Shown here: in pieces, positions 44,601 through 57,800 of the stretch | Layout: the number at the start of each line of letters is the position of its first letter | Position numbering within the stretch: position 1 is the first letter of the stretch | Assembly: GCA_030848705.1 (NCBI GenBank) | Contig: CM061239.1 | Span: 88,270,363-88,334,362, forward strand | Reading direction: 5' to 3' | Source: Heracleum sosnowskyi | Taxonomy: Eukaryota; Streptophyta; Magnoliopsida; Apiales; Apiaceae | DNA length: 64,000 nucleotides | Translations under genes and position numbers: made by a program | Notes under the pieces: model-generated | What the model was told of the DNA's origin: nothing | Databases searched by the model: none | What the model saw: only the letters and a program-made list of their open reading frames with translations

Positions 44601-47600
44601 ATAGGCTTCTGCAAATTTGTGCTAGTTTGCTAATAAGAATATGTATGCTGACATACGCGTTGTTAAAGACAGCAGTTTGGTTTTGCACCAATTGAAACCT
44701 ATATACTCTTTACACTACTGAAGATGATAGCTCTATCAAATTATTTTCTAAACACTTCTAGAATTCAATGTTATTCTGTTGGCAGTTTTATAAAATTGTG
44801 ACATAATTTACTGTCTGGATCACAACTGCAGTGACAAAACTATTGTTATTTTTTAGAAGAGAATGATCACAGTTCCGGAGAAATCTGAATGTTCCCATGT
44901 TTTAATTAGGAATTATCTGTAGAAAACCATTTTTAATTTAAATGTGGACTTGGAACGAACCATGGGTTTTGAACTCTCTTTTGTGGTGCTGCATATGCTG
45001 GACAGACAAATAAGCTAGATTCAGACTGACAATTATATTAGGCTCTAATTATGCTCTTTCTTCTGTAATTACACCAGAGATCTTAAAGCAGGTCTGGGAT
45101 TTGTCTGATCAAGATAATGACAGTATGCTTTCTTTGAGGGAATTCTGTATTGCTCTCTATCTCATGGAGCGATATAGAGAAGGCCGACCTCTTCCATCAG
45201 TGCTCCCAAGCAACATCATTCTTGAAGATACACAATTTCCGGCTACAGGTCAGCATGCTACTGGATATGGAAATGCATCTTGGCGACATACTCCAGGTAA
45301 AGTTTCTCATCAGGTGCCCTTTCAAAAGCATTATTTTCTAGTTCACATCAGATAGCAAATCTAATAAAACGTGCAATCTTACCAAACATTAAATAGGTAT
45401 GCAACAACCCCAAGAGATGCCTGGTCCACGTTCAGTTGTCCCTGCTGCTGGAGGTAGGCCGCCTAGACCAGTTCTGGTTCCAGTTCCACAGCCTGATGAA
45501 GAGAATGCACAGCGTAGTCGACTAAAACAAAAACTTCCGGAACTTGAAAAGCATCTAGTCGACCAACTTAGTACAGAAGAGCAGAATTCGCTGAACTCGA
45601 AATTCAAAGAGTTAACTGAGGCAGATAACAAGGTTTTCTCTAGTTTTAATTTATCTGGTATCATAGTTTGGGGGTAGTTCTTGCCATGGTTTCATGCTGA
45701 AATCATCTACGTTTATCAAAACCTTTCTAATGAGTAACCTGAGTACCGTCTTGAGAAAAGTAATATATTCTAGTATATGACAAGACAAACAAAGGCTTCT
45801 TTGGTCAAATATGTATCTTATAATAAACTATATTTTCTTTATACATTCTTATGTGTTAATAAAGTTTTAAAAATAAATAAATATACAGTCCTTGTATGTA
45901 AAACTTAAAGGGGGGATGTCGGGATAGCGGGGATAGCGTGAGAAGAGGGCTCCATTTCTACATAGGCACAATTGTTGATAGTTGGGTTTGAAGAGAGCAC
46001 ATTGTGTTACATGATTACCTTATGTGGTGGATGTTATGAATAGGATAAAGAAGCATGACTACAATGGAGTGTATAGATAGACTACTCTGGAGTTTACAGT
46101 ACTGTGTGATTTTTAAATTTTAAACAACCGAAAGGAGAAGCAACCTTATGCTTTCAATTGGTTTCTGAGAAGTAACGTCGCAGTCTCAGAGGTACGCCTA
46201 AAATGGAAACTGATAACAGGAATGTGAGCCTGCACAGAAAATTGCAGTGTACAATATGAGTTATCATGGCGCTAAGTTGAGCATTGATGCCAGAGTACCT
46301 TGAGAAGACTACTCGACAAGTCGCCTGACTAGTTGTAAAAGGTCGACAAGTCATTCATTTGCGTACATATACTAGATTTAACGTAACTTGCAGGGTTGTC
46401 ACGACGTCCATATGGCGTTGTGGTGTGTAAAAAGCATAAAACGTCCTCCTCGACTAACGTACATGCAATAAGGCGGGTGCCTCGGACGCCACAAGACGCC
46501 ATGGGACGCTACAAAAAATTAAAAAGAAAAACAAAATAAAGACTGATCATTTGCAGTTTACTCGATCCTGTGATCTGAGCCACTAAGGTACATATACAGT
46601 ATTAAGGTAAGAAAACCCTAATAAAATACCATAATAATCTACAAAAACGTATCCAGACTCCAAAGTCCAAACTTAGGTTGCAAGATGATTCAAACTCGGA
46701 TGTATGTGTTATAATAGAGGAATAAAGTATTCCTATTGATGATAACAAAGTTGATGATTGTGGTGAACCGTTTGTTGCACATGAAAGCGGTGGCCTTAAG
46801 GTGGTGGAAGTGTTGTTAGAGATGCTTTGGTGCTTGATAAAAGCATCTGACTTGCCACTGCCTAGTTGTTGACTTTGCTAGTTATTATTTTAAATTATCT
46901 TGCTATGGCTTGACCTAGTTGAACATGTCAGTGTTATGCTTCAATTTTTATGACCTGACTTGTGATTTGTTGGTCTTTGAAGTACTTAAGTTTACATTTT
47001 ATAGTGTCTGTGTTATTATTAGTTAGTAATTAGAGTGATATACTAATATTCATTATGAAAGTTATGATATATATTTACAACTACTATCTTATATATATGA
47101 ACGTTTTGGGTGCCATACGGACGCCACTATGGACGCCACACGCCATATTGTTGTGAAGGTCCTCAGGCGCCGCGACTCGCCGCGGTGCTGTAACGACCTT
47201 GGTAATTTGGAACTTAACACATCAATTTCATAATTTAAATTGTTAGTAATGGAATAATAGGTTTAAATTATGCATGGTTATTACATAACATCAAAATATC
47301 TAACATGTTAAGCAAATAAAAACACAAGTGATGACAGAAATCATGCAAAGCCATCCATCTCAATATCATGTTCATCTCCATCTTCTTGTGTATTGTAATT
47401 GGTTGGATTGAACAAAGGTACACCAGAAACATGGTTATCATGGTGCCAAGTCGAATCTTGAGGCCCTCGACCCCCTTATAACTATTTTAGTAACTACCAA
47501 ACCCTGATTCTATTTAAGTACTGTATTACTGGATCAGTTTTACATTGAAGTAGCACAATGGGTGCTAATCAAAGCTATAATATATTCTGCAATGTCTATG

Positions 47601-50600
47601 AAGTCATTTTTACTTTATTTAGGAATCAAAAAGCAAATATTGTTGTAGAAATATATTTTATTTTAAGAATAAAAAGATATGATGACTCATAAGTTTATTA
47701 ATGTTCCTTGGTTAGTGTAGAAATTTTGAACTCATCAATGACTGACTCCGAGGTTTATCTTAATTTTTAAGTTCTGTCTATGCTATGAATTTCAAACTGC
47801 TAACTGATTTCTTATCATGTATAGGTAACTGAGTTGGAAAAGGAGATAATGGAATCAAGAGAAAAAATTGAGTTTTACCGTACCAAGATGCAGGAACTGG
47901 TGGGTATCGTATTTTTCTTGAAGCTTAGTTTACTCATTTATCCTATATGCTCTTTGGCTCTTCCAACAGTCTTGTTGCTTGAATTAAGCGAACCAAGATA
48001 GAAATGCTTCCTCTGTTTTACTTTATTGAGCTTCTGTTTGACTGCATGTTTAGTTAAAATATTGTTGTTATGGACCATATACCCCTATCACAATACCTCT
48101 TTATTAAATCCACTTTCTTTTTCACTTAGCCTGGTATGGGCGTAGAGTTTGACTTCATGTGCAAAATGTATAATTGGATTTTGTTAAATGATCATATGGG
48201 TAAGGTTCCACATAGAACCACGTTAATGTTAAAATCTTAGAACTATCTAATATAATTTGTTGCAGAACATTATACATTTTTGTAGGTTTTTTTTTATTAT
48301 AAATAACTTTTTAGCATATTTTTTTTAAACATATTATAAAGATGAAACACAAGTTAAGTTACGTGGAAAATAATTTATTTTTTTAACACATTATGTATTT
48401 TAGAAAAAAAATATTGTGTACTGCATAAGTACATAATACTCTATAATTATTTTGTGTTGCAGCAAAACCAAGAGATCGTGTACTGCAACATAACGAATAA
48501 ATCTCAGTCGTTAATTACACAAAATCAATGGCAGAGATTAGTCCTAAGTTCTAATTTAACTTAAGATTCTAATTTGAACCTAACCCATGATCATATTAAC
48601 AACTTTGGAGCAGTATGAAATGAATTTTTGTATTTTTTTTATGCTCAAGTTGTCTAGGTTTTTTTGTTTACAAGCTGGTAACCTATCTGAAGTGCAAACT
48701 TTAAATGTGATTCGATGTGATTGAGCATATCAGAAGTGGTCCTACTCTATTATTTCTGGCTTAATAAAAATATGTACAAGTGATTACGTTTAACTAATTG
48801 TTGAAGGTAATGACTAATCACTTATTGAGAGTTTTTACCTTGAGGAATTGTTCTTCCCTATAAATAAAATCATGTCAAATATACTGTATTTTTCTATAGA
48901 TGTATTTTCAATGCAGAATTAGAAGATTTATCCTGATTTTATAGACAAAAGTGTAGATAAGAATCAGTTTAATCTTTCTAGGAGTCGGATACTATGGCAC
49001 TAATTACTTTATGATGTCATCAACTTGAATATTTCCAGATTGTGGTTTTTAGGTCTGTGATTAATCCCATGATATCGGAGAATGAAGAGAGAGAGAGAGA
49101 GGGAGGGAGGGAGGGAGGGAGAGAGAGATTTGTTAATGGAAAGAGGTTTAATCTAGCTGTAGAGAATTGATAACTCTAATTTCTTTCCATGTAAAGAATA
49201 TAATAATGTGGATAGAATTCAAGTATCTAGTATATTATAACTAAAACCTAAAACGTGGTATCCTTTATTTGATTAAACTATACATCTTGACAGAGACGAA
49301 AATGAATCAATTAAATTAATTTTTCCTAAAAGTTTTCTTCTGTCACTATCTGATACCCTGCCCTTTTGAGCCAGATATTGTACAAAAGTAGATGCGACAG
49401 TCGATTAAACGAGATCATGGAGAGGGTCTATGCTGACAGACGAGAGGTAAATCTTTACTTCAAGATAAAGTATCAGTTCAGTTTTTGAGTATGTTTTGAA
49501 TGAACTTACTGGATCGATTTTGGTATAGGTTGAGGTACTAGCAAAAAAGTATGAGGAGAAGTACAAGCAATCTGGAGATGTAGCCTCTAAATTAACTATT
49601 GAGGAGTCCACATTTCGAGATATACAGGTATATGATGCAATGCAATTTGGTTGGTGGTGAATTTGAATTATATAAGTAGCTCTAAAACTTTTCTCAGATG
49701 TTTTAGATTGCACTGGTTTTTTGTAGGAGAAAAAAATGGAGCTATATAGGGCAATTGTTAAGTTGGAACAGGAGAGTGGTGCTGATAAGATTCAGGTATC
49801 TTCACGACCAACTTTTTAAAGAAATAATGTAAATTATTTTGAACGTTTAAGTCCAATCGTTCTACCTACACAGGTTCATGCTGATCGAATTCAGTTGGAT
49901 CTTGAAGAACAAGTAAAAACCTTGAATGAGCGTTGCAAGACTTATGGACTACGTGCCAAACCAACTTCTTTGGTTGAGCTTCCTTTTGGTATTTACTTTA
50001 TCATAATAAGTTGATATTAAGATGTATGATATATGCCTAATTTGTTGTAGCTGAGGATCTATTTTTCTATTGTTTTCTTCAAATTATGCGATCTATTCTT
50101 TATATACCTGTTCTTCCTACTTGGTTATTAATCACCAGCACTGTTATTATGTCACCATGGAAATGCAGCAGATGCCATGTGCATTCTGCATGTAGAAAAG
50201 GTGTTAACATGATTTGGATATCTCCATTATAGCTACCTGTTGGGACACAGCTAGTGAGCTAGTTGTCAGAGGAGATGTCTTCTCACCATGGGTTCAAATC
50301 CTTCCCTAACCTGACCCCAGTCAATCTCAGATATGATCGAAGACGATCTAACACTAAAGAAGCTTTAATAACGAGAGAGACTCACGTACTTAGAATTTTT
50401 TTTTGTATATATTCGTAGCTGTGCCTATGTTTTTGTCGTGATTTAGATCTTTAATTTCCCTTCTCTGTTATCATTGTTTGAAATTTGTATTACCAAGTAT
50501 CAGGATAGCTTATATACAAGTCTCTAGATTCAAATGGTATTGGTGGAGGCTGTGTTGACGTAGGGCAGTTGGATTTAGTTTTTTTTAGATGGATTGGTAG

Positions 50601-53600
50601 TAAAGTGATTTCTTTAGATGCAATATATTAACTTTTCCCCATAGGGATGCCATGGTGGGTGCTCTGTCATCATAGCATCTAACATTGAAACTGTCATTAC
50701 CATGAGCAATAGAATGTCACAGGACCACATTCACTGAAACAATTTAAGTCGAAAATTAGGGGATGATATGGTGGGCACTCTTGAATCTATTTTTGTGTCG
50801 TTCTATGCTAATTCTTCATATTACTTGATCAAATTGCTGTGTGGTTAAGATATACATATAGAGATCAGGGAGAGTAGGATACAGTGTAGAACCAGTGAAA
50901 CCAGGGAACTGTGAGAATTTACCATGTAGGGCTTTGGCAAATTTTATTGTGCAGAAGCAGAACTTTTGGTTGTTAGGGTTCTCATTCCAAGCAAATTCTA
51001 TATATGTAAATCTTATTCTTTCTGATTGTTCTTCTCTTTTCTAGTTGGTAATTGCTGAAGGTTTTATTATCAGTTGTTGTGAACATGTGTAAAATCTGGT
51101 GCATGTATGGGTATTGGGTATGCATGAAGTCCTATTTTAGTACAGAATTTATTTCCCCACAATAAAGGTGGCATCTGCAAAAATGTTTAGCATGCTTATG
51201 ACATAGTTGCTTATGCCGTGTAGTTACAGAGTAACTCTTGTAGTTGAGCCTTTTCTTGTCAAGTTATGAGCTGTGTTGATTTAGTTTTGCCTCTCTTAAT
51301 TCCCTTTTCCTTTATAAAATGTGACTAGGTTGGCAACCTGGCATTCAAGAAGGATCAGCTGATTGGAATGAAGATTGGGATCGTTTTGAAGATGAAGGTA
51401 TATATATATATATATTTATCTGCAGAAAGTCTAATGACCATATTTGCCTTGACTAAATGACTATGTAGTCAGTTCTAAAGCTGTTGATGATAGCTTCCTT
51501 GTGATGTTTAGCTTAAGATTCTGCAATGTAAACTGAACTTGTGAAATGAAGCTGAAGCTGTAGTGGCCTTCTATTCATTTTTCAGATATGAGCAAGCACC
51601 TTTAGTTTCATGTAGTCTTGACAAGATGTTGATTTTTGTAGGATTCGAGTTTGTTAAAGAGCTCACTCTTGATGTGAAAAACGTTATAGCCCCTCCCAAA
51701 TCCAAAGCTCCATTGGTTAGAAAAGAAACGTCTCAGGCAGATGAGAGGGTACCTGAACCATCCTCTTATAATAGTGGAAAGTCAGAAAATCTACGAGATG
51801 GAGAAAGTAACTCTGAGCATGAATCCGAAAATACCCACAAAGATGTTGATGTTGCAAGAAGTCCACTTCATAGCCCATCTAGCAAGAATGCTGTTAAAAG
51901 CCCATCTAAAAACTTTCAAGATTCCCCATCTAAAAAGGGTATAAATTCAGATGGTTCACCCCATGCTACGGAAATGCAGAGGTAGGGCATTTGATGTCTG
52001 TAATTGTGTCCTTAAAAAACTCGGAGCGTCTTTTCTGGGCTTTTGCAGGTGTTTGTATAAAAAATTTCTTTAACCTAAATAAATATCTACGTAATTTACT
52101 GTTACAGTGTACAAGGGGGTGCTGAATCTGTGCTGTCTGAGGATAGAAGATTTGATGAACCAGCATGGGGTTCATTTGACACCCACTATGATGCAGATGC
52201 CGGCTGGGACTTAAATTTTGATGCGGCCAAGGTACGTGAAAACTATGTTTGCATGTTTTAAATCAATTTATTACTTGTATAAAATAGAAAAAATCAGTAG
52301 GTGGTAGACTTTTGAGTTTTGACTCAGTCATGACTCATGACCATACCTTTATTATTATTATTATTATTGCTAGACCCTACCCTTATTATTAGTGTCAATA
52401 TATGTTTTGGCCGGCAAGACAAATTTACAATATTATTTTTGTCTATTTTATTTTCAAATGTGAGGTTTCCCCACCCAAGAAAATTTTCATGGTTTAAGTT
52501 CGTAAGAAAGTGATATAACATGTAGTAGGAGTGTGGTGTTTTAATAAAGAGAAGGATTTATAGGAAAATCATAGGGAACCTAGGAATGAGAGGAAGAACA
52601 GGGTAGATAGTATAAAGAGATGGGGGAGAGTGGAGAGATGAGAAATATCTAATATTTGTTCAAGAGGCCAAGGTAAGCTTCATAACTTTGTGTAACGTTG
52701 ATCTTTAGAACATACCGTTCATATTCATAAATTAAAACCGACGGCACTCTCATCAATTTGTTGTAAATAAACATGACTGCGTGAAATAACTATAGAGTAA
52801 GCTAAGTAGCAAACTATAGTAAAATTAGAGAAATATTTTTAGACGACTTTCGAGGTCAACATTTTATCAACATATCAATCATGTAAGACAGATAGTGACC
52901 TATTCAGAAGTCTCTCTCACATTGGTCTTTCATTAAGGATGAATCTCTTAATGCAGTACTCAAATACATAGATATAGAAGAAACTAGCATCTGTGCAGAC
53001 AATACTGTTTATCTTCTGTTTTATTGTATTATATGGTATTGAAATTACAAAAAAAGATGTGCTAGCTTACTTGGTTTGTACATTACTGTCCTTGCAGGAT
53101 TCAGATACTGAGAGACACAATGAATCTTCATTATTTGGTCCTGATAGCTGGGGTCTAAACCCCATTAGAACAGAGTCCAAAGACATAGATAATGTATTCC
53201 AGCAGAAGAGTACCTATGCTTTTGCAGATTCTGTTCCAGGCACCCCTTTGTCCATTTATGGGGCCACACCCCACACAGATAACTTGTTTGAGAAAAAGGG
53301 CCCGTCTGCTTTCACGGATTCTGTTCCAAGTACCCCCATGTCGAGTTATGGTAACTCACTTTATTCAGACAACTTGTTTCAAAAGAACAGCACATTTGGG
53401 TTTGCAGATTCTGTTCCAAGCACTCCGATGTATAACAACACCCCTCGAAGATTTGACGAGGGTTCAGAAGATCATTCTTTTGACCTCTCTAGATTTGATT
53501 CCTTTAACGACGGTGGAATTTTTCCATCACGAGAGTTCTCAAGGTTTGATTCTATGAGCAGCACTAGAGACTTCGATAATGACCATGGTTTGCATGCACC

Positions 53601-53847
53601 ACGAGAGTCCTTTGCAAGATTTGATTCCTTCCGAAGTACTGCAGACAGCGAGTACAATCCTGTCTTTCCAGCTCATGATTCATTTGCGAGGTTTGATTCC
53701 ATGCGCAGCAGCACTAAAGACAGTGAACATAATCAAGGTTTCCCATCATTTGATGACACAGATCTATTTGGATCAAGCGACTCATTTAAGATATCAGTTG
53801 GGAGTGAAACTCCAAGGAGAGAGACCGATAGTTGGAAAGCTTTTTAG
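40465..53847 (+). CDS. EH/Pan1: EH-domain endocytic protein, AtEH1/AtEH2 (Pan1)-like, 13 exons
   Basis: Plant Pan1/Eps15-like protein. In Arabidopsis such proteins are subunits of the TPLATE complex in clathrin-mediated endocytosis at the plasma membrane and contribute to actin-mediated autophagy. Exons by GT-AG and phase: 40465-40602, 42385-43594, 45078-45296, 45397-45632, 47825-47899, 49375-49446, 49529-49627, 49727-49795, 49874-49988, 51329-51397, 51642-51981, 52108-52231, 53098-53847 (3516 nt, 1171 codons with no internal stop). The first EH domain is about residues 8-95 (EF loop DLDQDGRITGPE), the second about 408-500 (loops DTDRDGKITGEQ and DQDNDSMLSLRE). Residues about 140-172 repeat GFPPQQ-type units. 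A coiled coil spans about 565-730. The tail has three FADSVPSTP repeats and four ARFDS repeats and ends DSWKAF. AtEH1 and AtEH2 cannot be told apart here. Confidence 0.92.
41540..41609. repeat. (AT)n microsatellite in EH intron 1
   Basis: About 35 AT units, directly abutting the MITE that follows. Confidence 0.9.
41608..42027. mobile_element. long-TIR MITE in EH intron 1
   Basis: About 420 bp with imperfect terminal inverted repeats of roughly 60 bp. The left end starts TAGAGGAAAGTTCTATGGAG, and the right end is its near reverse complement ending TAGAACTTGACTCTA. TA-rich DNA lies on both sides, so a TA-type target site is likely but its length cannot be fixed. There is no coding capacity. 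The superfamily is uncertain. Confidence 0.7.
42075..42259. mobile_element. Stowaway-type MITE in EH intron 1
   Basis: 185 bp, starting CTCCCTCCGTCTCACTAAT and ending ATTAGTGGGACGGAGGGG, flanked by TA on both sides (42073-42074, 42260-42261). Almost the whole element is one hairpin: TTTTGGCACGCATTTTAAGG near the left is mirrored at the right. The Tc1/mariner-derived Stowaway ends are diagnostic. Confidence 0.9.
43595..45077 (+). other. EH intron 2, nothing recognised
   Basis: 1483 bp between the GTAGAA donor and the ACACCAG acceptor. AT-rich. No transposon ends, RNA gene or ORF of note were seen. Confidence 0.5.
46391..47201. mobile_element. non-autonomous hAT element in EH intron 4
   Basis: 811 bp. 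The left end is CAGGGTTGTCACGACG; the right end reads CTGTAACGACCTTG, whose reverse complement CAAGGTCGTTACAG matches the left end in hAT style. The 8-bp flanks are GTAACTTG (46383-46390) and GTAATTTG (47202-47209), agreeing at 7 of 8 positions, as expected for a hAT target duplication. GC-rich subterminal GACGCCA/GGCGCC motifs mark both ends. No transposase ORF. The rest of intron 4 (45633-46390, 47202-47824) shows nothing clear. Confidence 0.75.
47900..49374 (+). other. EH intron 5, possible MITE remnant
   Basis: 1475 bp. Around 48205-48585 there is a weak inverted arrangement (AGGTTCCACATAGAACC at left, CTAATTTGAACCTA at right) that may be an old MITE. A purine-rich microsatellite lies at 49087-49130. 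Otherwise nothing was recognised. Confidence 0.35.
49087..49130. repeat. (GA)n/(GGGA)n microsatellite
   Basis: GAGAGAGAG followed by five GGGA-type units and more GA, within EH intron 5. Confidence 0.9.
49989..51328 (+). other. EH intron 9
   Basis: 1340 bp. The only recognisable content is the tRNA-like segment at 50231-50404. The remainder is AT-rich without features. Confidence 0.45.
50231..50404 (+). mobile_element. possible tRNA-derived SINE in EH intron 9
   Basis: An A-box-like TGAGCTAGTTGTCAGAG (near 50255) is followed by a B-box-like GGGTTCAAATCC (50290-50301). After about 95 bp the block ends in a run of nine T at about 50396-50404. Plant SINEs with a tRNA head and a T-run tail look like this. 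No target duplication could be confirmed by eye. Confidence 0.45.
52232..53097 (+). other. EH intron 12, nothing recognised
   Basis: 866 bp with a short (TTA)n run at about 52348-52368. No transposon ends were seen. Confidence 0.5.
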
Positions 53848-54843
53848 TGTGTGAAATCATGTTGTTTTGTGCTTATGATGCAGTCCTTTTCTTGTGAGGT
53901 TTGTGGCAGTATAGTCTTTTATTTGATTGAATTATGCAACAATGAGATAAGGTCTAGTGGGATTATTCCCTTGTATTTTAAATTTTGTTTTGAATAATTA
54001 TATTCTATTCATCATTTGTTAATTACATAGAGTTATGAATTTATGTGTAATATTCTTGCATTAGTGAATTTGTATAAGAACAAAACACTTGAGTTGAATT
54101 TCTGAACATTTAAAGATTATGCAAGTTTGAAGAGAAGCGCTTATATTTGGTGAATTCTGTTGAAGATTTAATGTCAGACTATGATTATAAACTTGTCAAA
54201 GATATGATATGGTATGGGGAGAAAGTTGGTCTATCATATAGGAGTATGTATTTACGGGAAGATTCTTCACTGCTCTGCCACTTGTATCAGTTATAAGCTT
54301 TGTGAGAATGCCATGTCCTTGAGGTTGCAGGTCTGCAAAGTGTGATGCGGAAGTCCAACCAAAAGTAGTGGAATGTTGTCACCACTGTTCATTGGCAGCC
54401 ACCTTTATGGTCAACACGATCAACAAGGACTTTACCTGGACACAACATTACCTTAGCTGCTAATAAACAGTGCCAAGGGCTTGGATTTTCTGTCTGATAT
54501 GAATATGATGCACCAGTCCAGTCTGCTCATGCACATTTAATATTTAAAAGATTAAGTGCAGATATTATAATAATGGATCGGGGAGTAGTATTAACTTGCA
54601 CGGGAATCTGTGAAAATGTGATTGCTGCCGATTTCTCACTTTTTATGTGGCAACAACATTATAAGAATTTTGTTTATTAACAAAGTTAGCACACAACACA
54701 AAATTATTCATGGAACAATACCAAACTACTCCTTAGTATAGTATTAATGTTCAAAACGCTAGAATCTGCGTGATAATATCAATGTGCCTTATATTTTGTT
54801 GCTTGATACAAATGGCTAAAAGTAGAGCTCTATTTTTGGCGAC
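53848..54843. other. intergenic tail-to-tail region between EH and PILS genes
   Basis: It holds the 3' UTRs of both convergent genes. AATAA-like motifs at about 53993 could serve EH polyadenylation. No other gene or repeat was recognised. Confidence 0.5.
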
Positions 54844-57800
54844 TTAGGATAATATCCACATGTATAATGTCGACCATAAAGTAATCGCGAAGGCTGCAAC
54901 TACGTAAGTCCATAGGAAGATGACCGAAGACTCTGCTTGCCCAACATTAAATAGTTGAGTCATTGTGCCTGTATCATCATCCATTTACAACATAGGTTTA
55001 GCAATATACAACTCTGCAGAATGTCCTTACTGTGCGAGTTAAAAAGATATAATTCTTAGTGCATGAAATTTGGCAGAAATATACAACAAACATTATTGCA
55101 CAAAATACTATTTGAATTATATTGTTTAGTTAGGTTTGTGTTCACTTCCAAGAAATACACTATAATTTGGGTAGTGCTACGTACCCCAAAAGTGTTACCA
55201 AAACTCTTATCAAATGATGTGACATGACACGTGACAAATTTTAATTGGAGACGCATATGAATGGACGCGGGGTCCTATTTTATTATTAGAAATGTTACCA
55301 GGTAAAAGTTTTGGGACAAAATTTGGGGTCTTTAGCATTTTCCTTATTCTAAGAAGAAAAACGAGGTGCAAGAGAAGGATACAGGGTAAAGTGTATAAAA
55401 ATGCGTGGTATGAAGTCTCCTATGATAAGATTTGTGAAGAATGCAGTGGAAGAAATAAATGGCCATTTCTATTGAAATCAGAAGGAATGAATCTTGATAT
55501 ACCATTCACAGATAAAACGAAAGAAAGGAGGAATGTTTGTGTATACATGTCAGAAAATTAGTTTAAGTATGAATTTACTCTTCCACCATTTTGTTCCTCC
55601 CGAGTGACACAGTGAGAGCTAGTGGAAGACCTTAAGTCCACAAATCATAAACAAAGAGTAGTTCCTTACCAATATTCATAGCAGGTGGAAGACTAAACTG
55701 AAGCATAAGCACAAAATGGAACAGCGGATCTGATGGAAGCCAACCAAAGCTGCTAACCGCTTTAACCACACCAATCCCAACAACGGGAAGTATAAGGTAC
55801 CGGACACAAAGTATTGCCACTATGACCATTGGTTTCATAGTCGCATCTCGAAAGCCTGACACCATAATGCATTATATTACTAGTAGTTTCTCAAATTGGT
55901 TAGAGATTCATCAGCAGTCTTTGCTGGTTTAGGCATAAGCACTTTTTTTTACCTTGTGCGAGGTTGCCTCCAAGTATTAGGGTGATGCAGGGTATGGTTG
56001 CATTCCTGCATAACATAATACAGTTATGCTACGAATCGGACAAACACAACTTATCAACTTCTGTGGATCCTAGTTTATGTATTTAATCACAAATGAAGTA
56101 GAAAAAAACAAACCCAAGTAATTCCACAGAGTCTTGGAGCACTCTAAGTGGAGCTTTCTCGCCTATCATAAGATATTTAAGCCAAGGAATTGTCCCGAAG
56201 AGGAACCCAAGAATCTAAAAACAATGAAAGCGTTTACATGAAATTACTTGATTTCATTCAACTCCGTACAAACTGTAGAAATCACTCGATGTCATATAAA
56301 TGATGTACATCGGTTCTTGTTATGTATAGTTATAAATTTTTTATTTTCATGTACTACTGCGTCATGATAAAGTTATTGTAGAGTGTTGAACTAGAAATGC
56401 CAGCAAGACTTGTGATAACTGTTCTTTAATCATCTATTGAGAGAATTTCATACTATAGCTAGATGACATTTGTAGAGAACTCACCATACCAATGGTTGGA
56501 GGTGCCATCAATTCCTCCAAGATCTGGTACATAACTCCTGTAATTTTATTCCAGAGTGACTCTTGCTTGTTTTTCTGATTTCCGGCTGATCCTTGGTACA
56601 CGATCTGTGAATGAAGTACATGCTAATATAGAATACTTAGTTATTAATGGATGATTCTAAAATTCAAAATGAAGTAAACTTACGGCATGGCTATTTGCGT
56701 CCACTACAGCCGACTCCTGAACTTGTCCATTTAGTAGTTGGGTCTTCTCATTTGCTTCCAAATCTTTATTGGCTGACATTACAGCCTCTTCAGATTCTTT
56801 CAAGGCATCGAATTTCATAGAAGAACTTCGTATTAATTGGTATGTATAAGTCCATATAAATAAACCACCAAGCTGAAAATGAAGAATGGTCACTTGTATA
56901 TTTTGAGCTTGATAAGCGAGCATGCTATAGTATAAATTCTAAAAATATATAGTGAACACATAACACCATATACTAGTTTCCAATTTCTTATCATGTGACA
57001 CTTCACAATATTGAAAATTTGAAAAATTAACCACGAGCTTATATGGTGAATCTGCAGAGCAGAACTTACTGCCATGGAGAAAGATGAGTACGAGAGGCCT
57101 TTAGAGGAGCAGATATTATGATCACCAAATGGGCTGCCTTCCTCGGCGCAAATTGCAGGAACAATTATGATGACAATGTTTCCCAAGTTTCCTAATACAC
57201 ACACACATAACATAACAAGGAAAATTTAGGAACCAATAATGCACAGTTACTAAACACGGCATAACATATACTGAAGAACACCAATTAGTGGAAGTCTACC
57301 ACATTACCTGAAGAACACATAGCAATAACAAGACCCTCTAAATGTGGTTCTGGCTGAAGTAGTTTCACTGCAATCCATCCCAAAACCCCTCCAATTAGAA
57401 AGGTTAACCCAGCGTTAATCGGCATAAACCACCTTCAATAGAAGACGAGGAAGCGGACATATATGTTAGGAGACTAGTTTAGAAGGTACAAATCAATTGA
57501 AGATCAGGCTGAATGATGGATTGCTAAATATGATATATTGCCACCATATTTCATTCTGCCTATTTATTCTATATGCAATTACCATGAGATAATATCTTGA
57601 AGGGTTACAGTCTCAGCTAGACTTGAATACAAAAGCGCAGGAGTAAACACCATAAACACGATCTGCAATTCCACATACAGGAATATTTTAAACCGCGAAA
57701 AAAGGATGAAGATTAAGAAACAATACGCCAAACTTGACAGACATCTAATGAAGGGAGGTAGATTGCTCAGTTATATAATAAATGAAATGAAACATTTAAG

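Noticed and set aside
55292..55561. 89-codon plus-strand ORF inside the last PILS intron
   Set aside because: It begins within a MITE-like repeat, opposes the gene and resembles no known protein; chance ORF.
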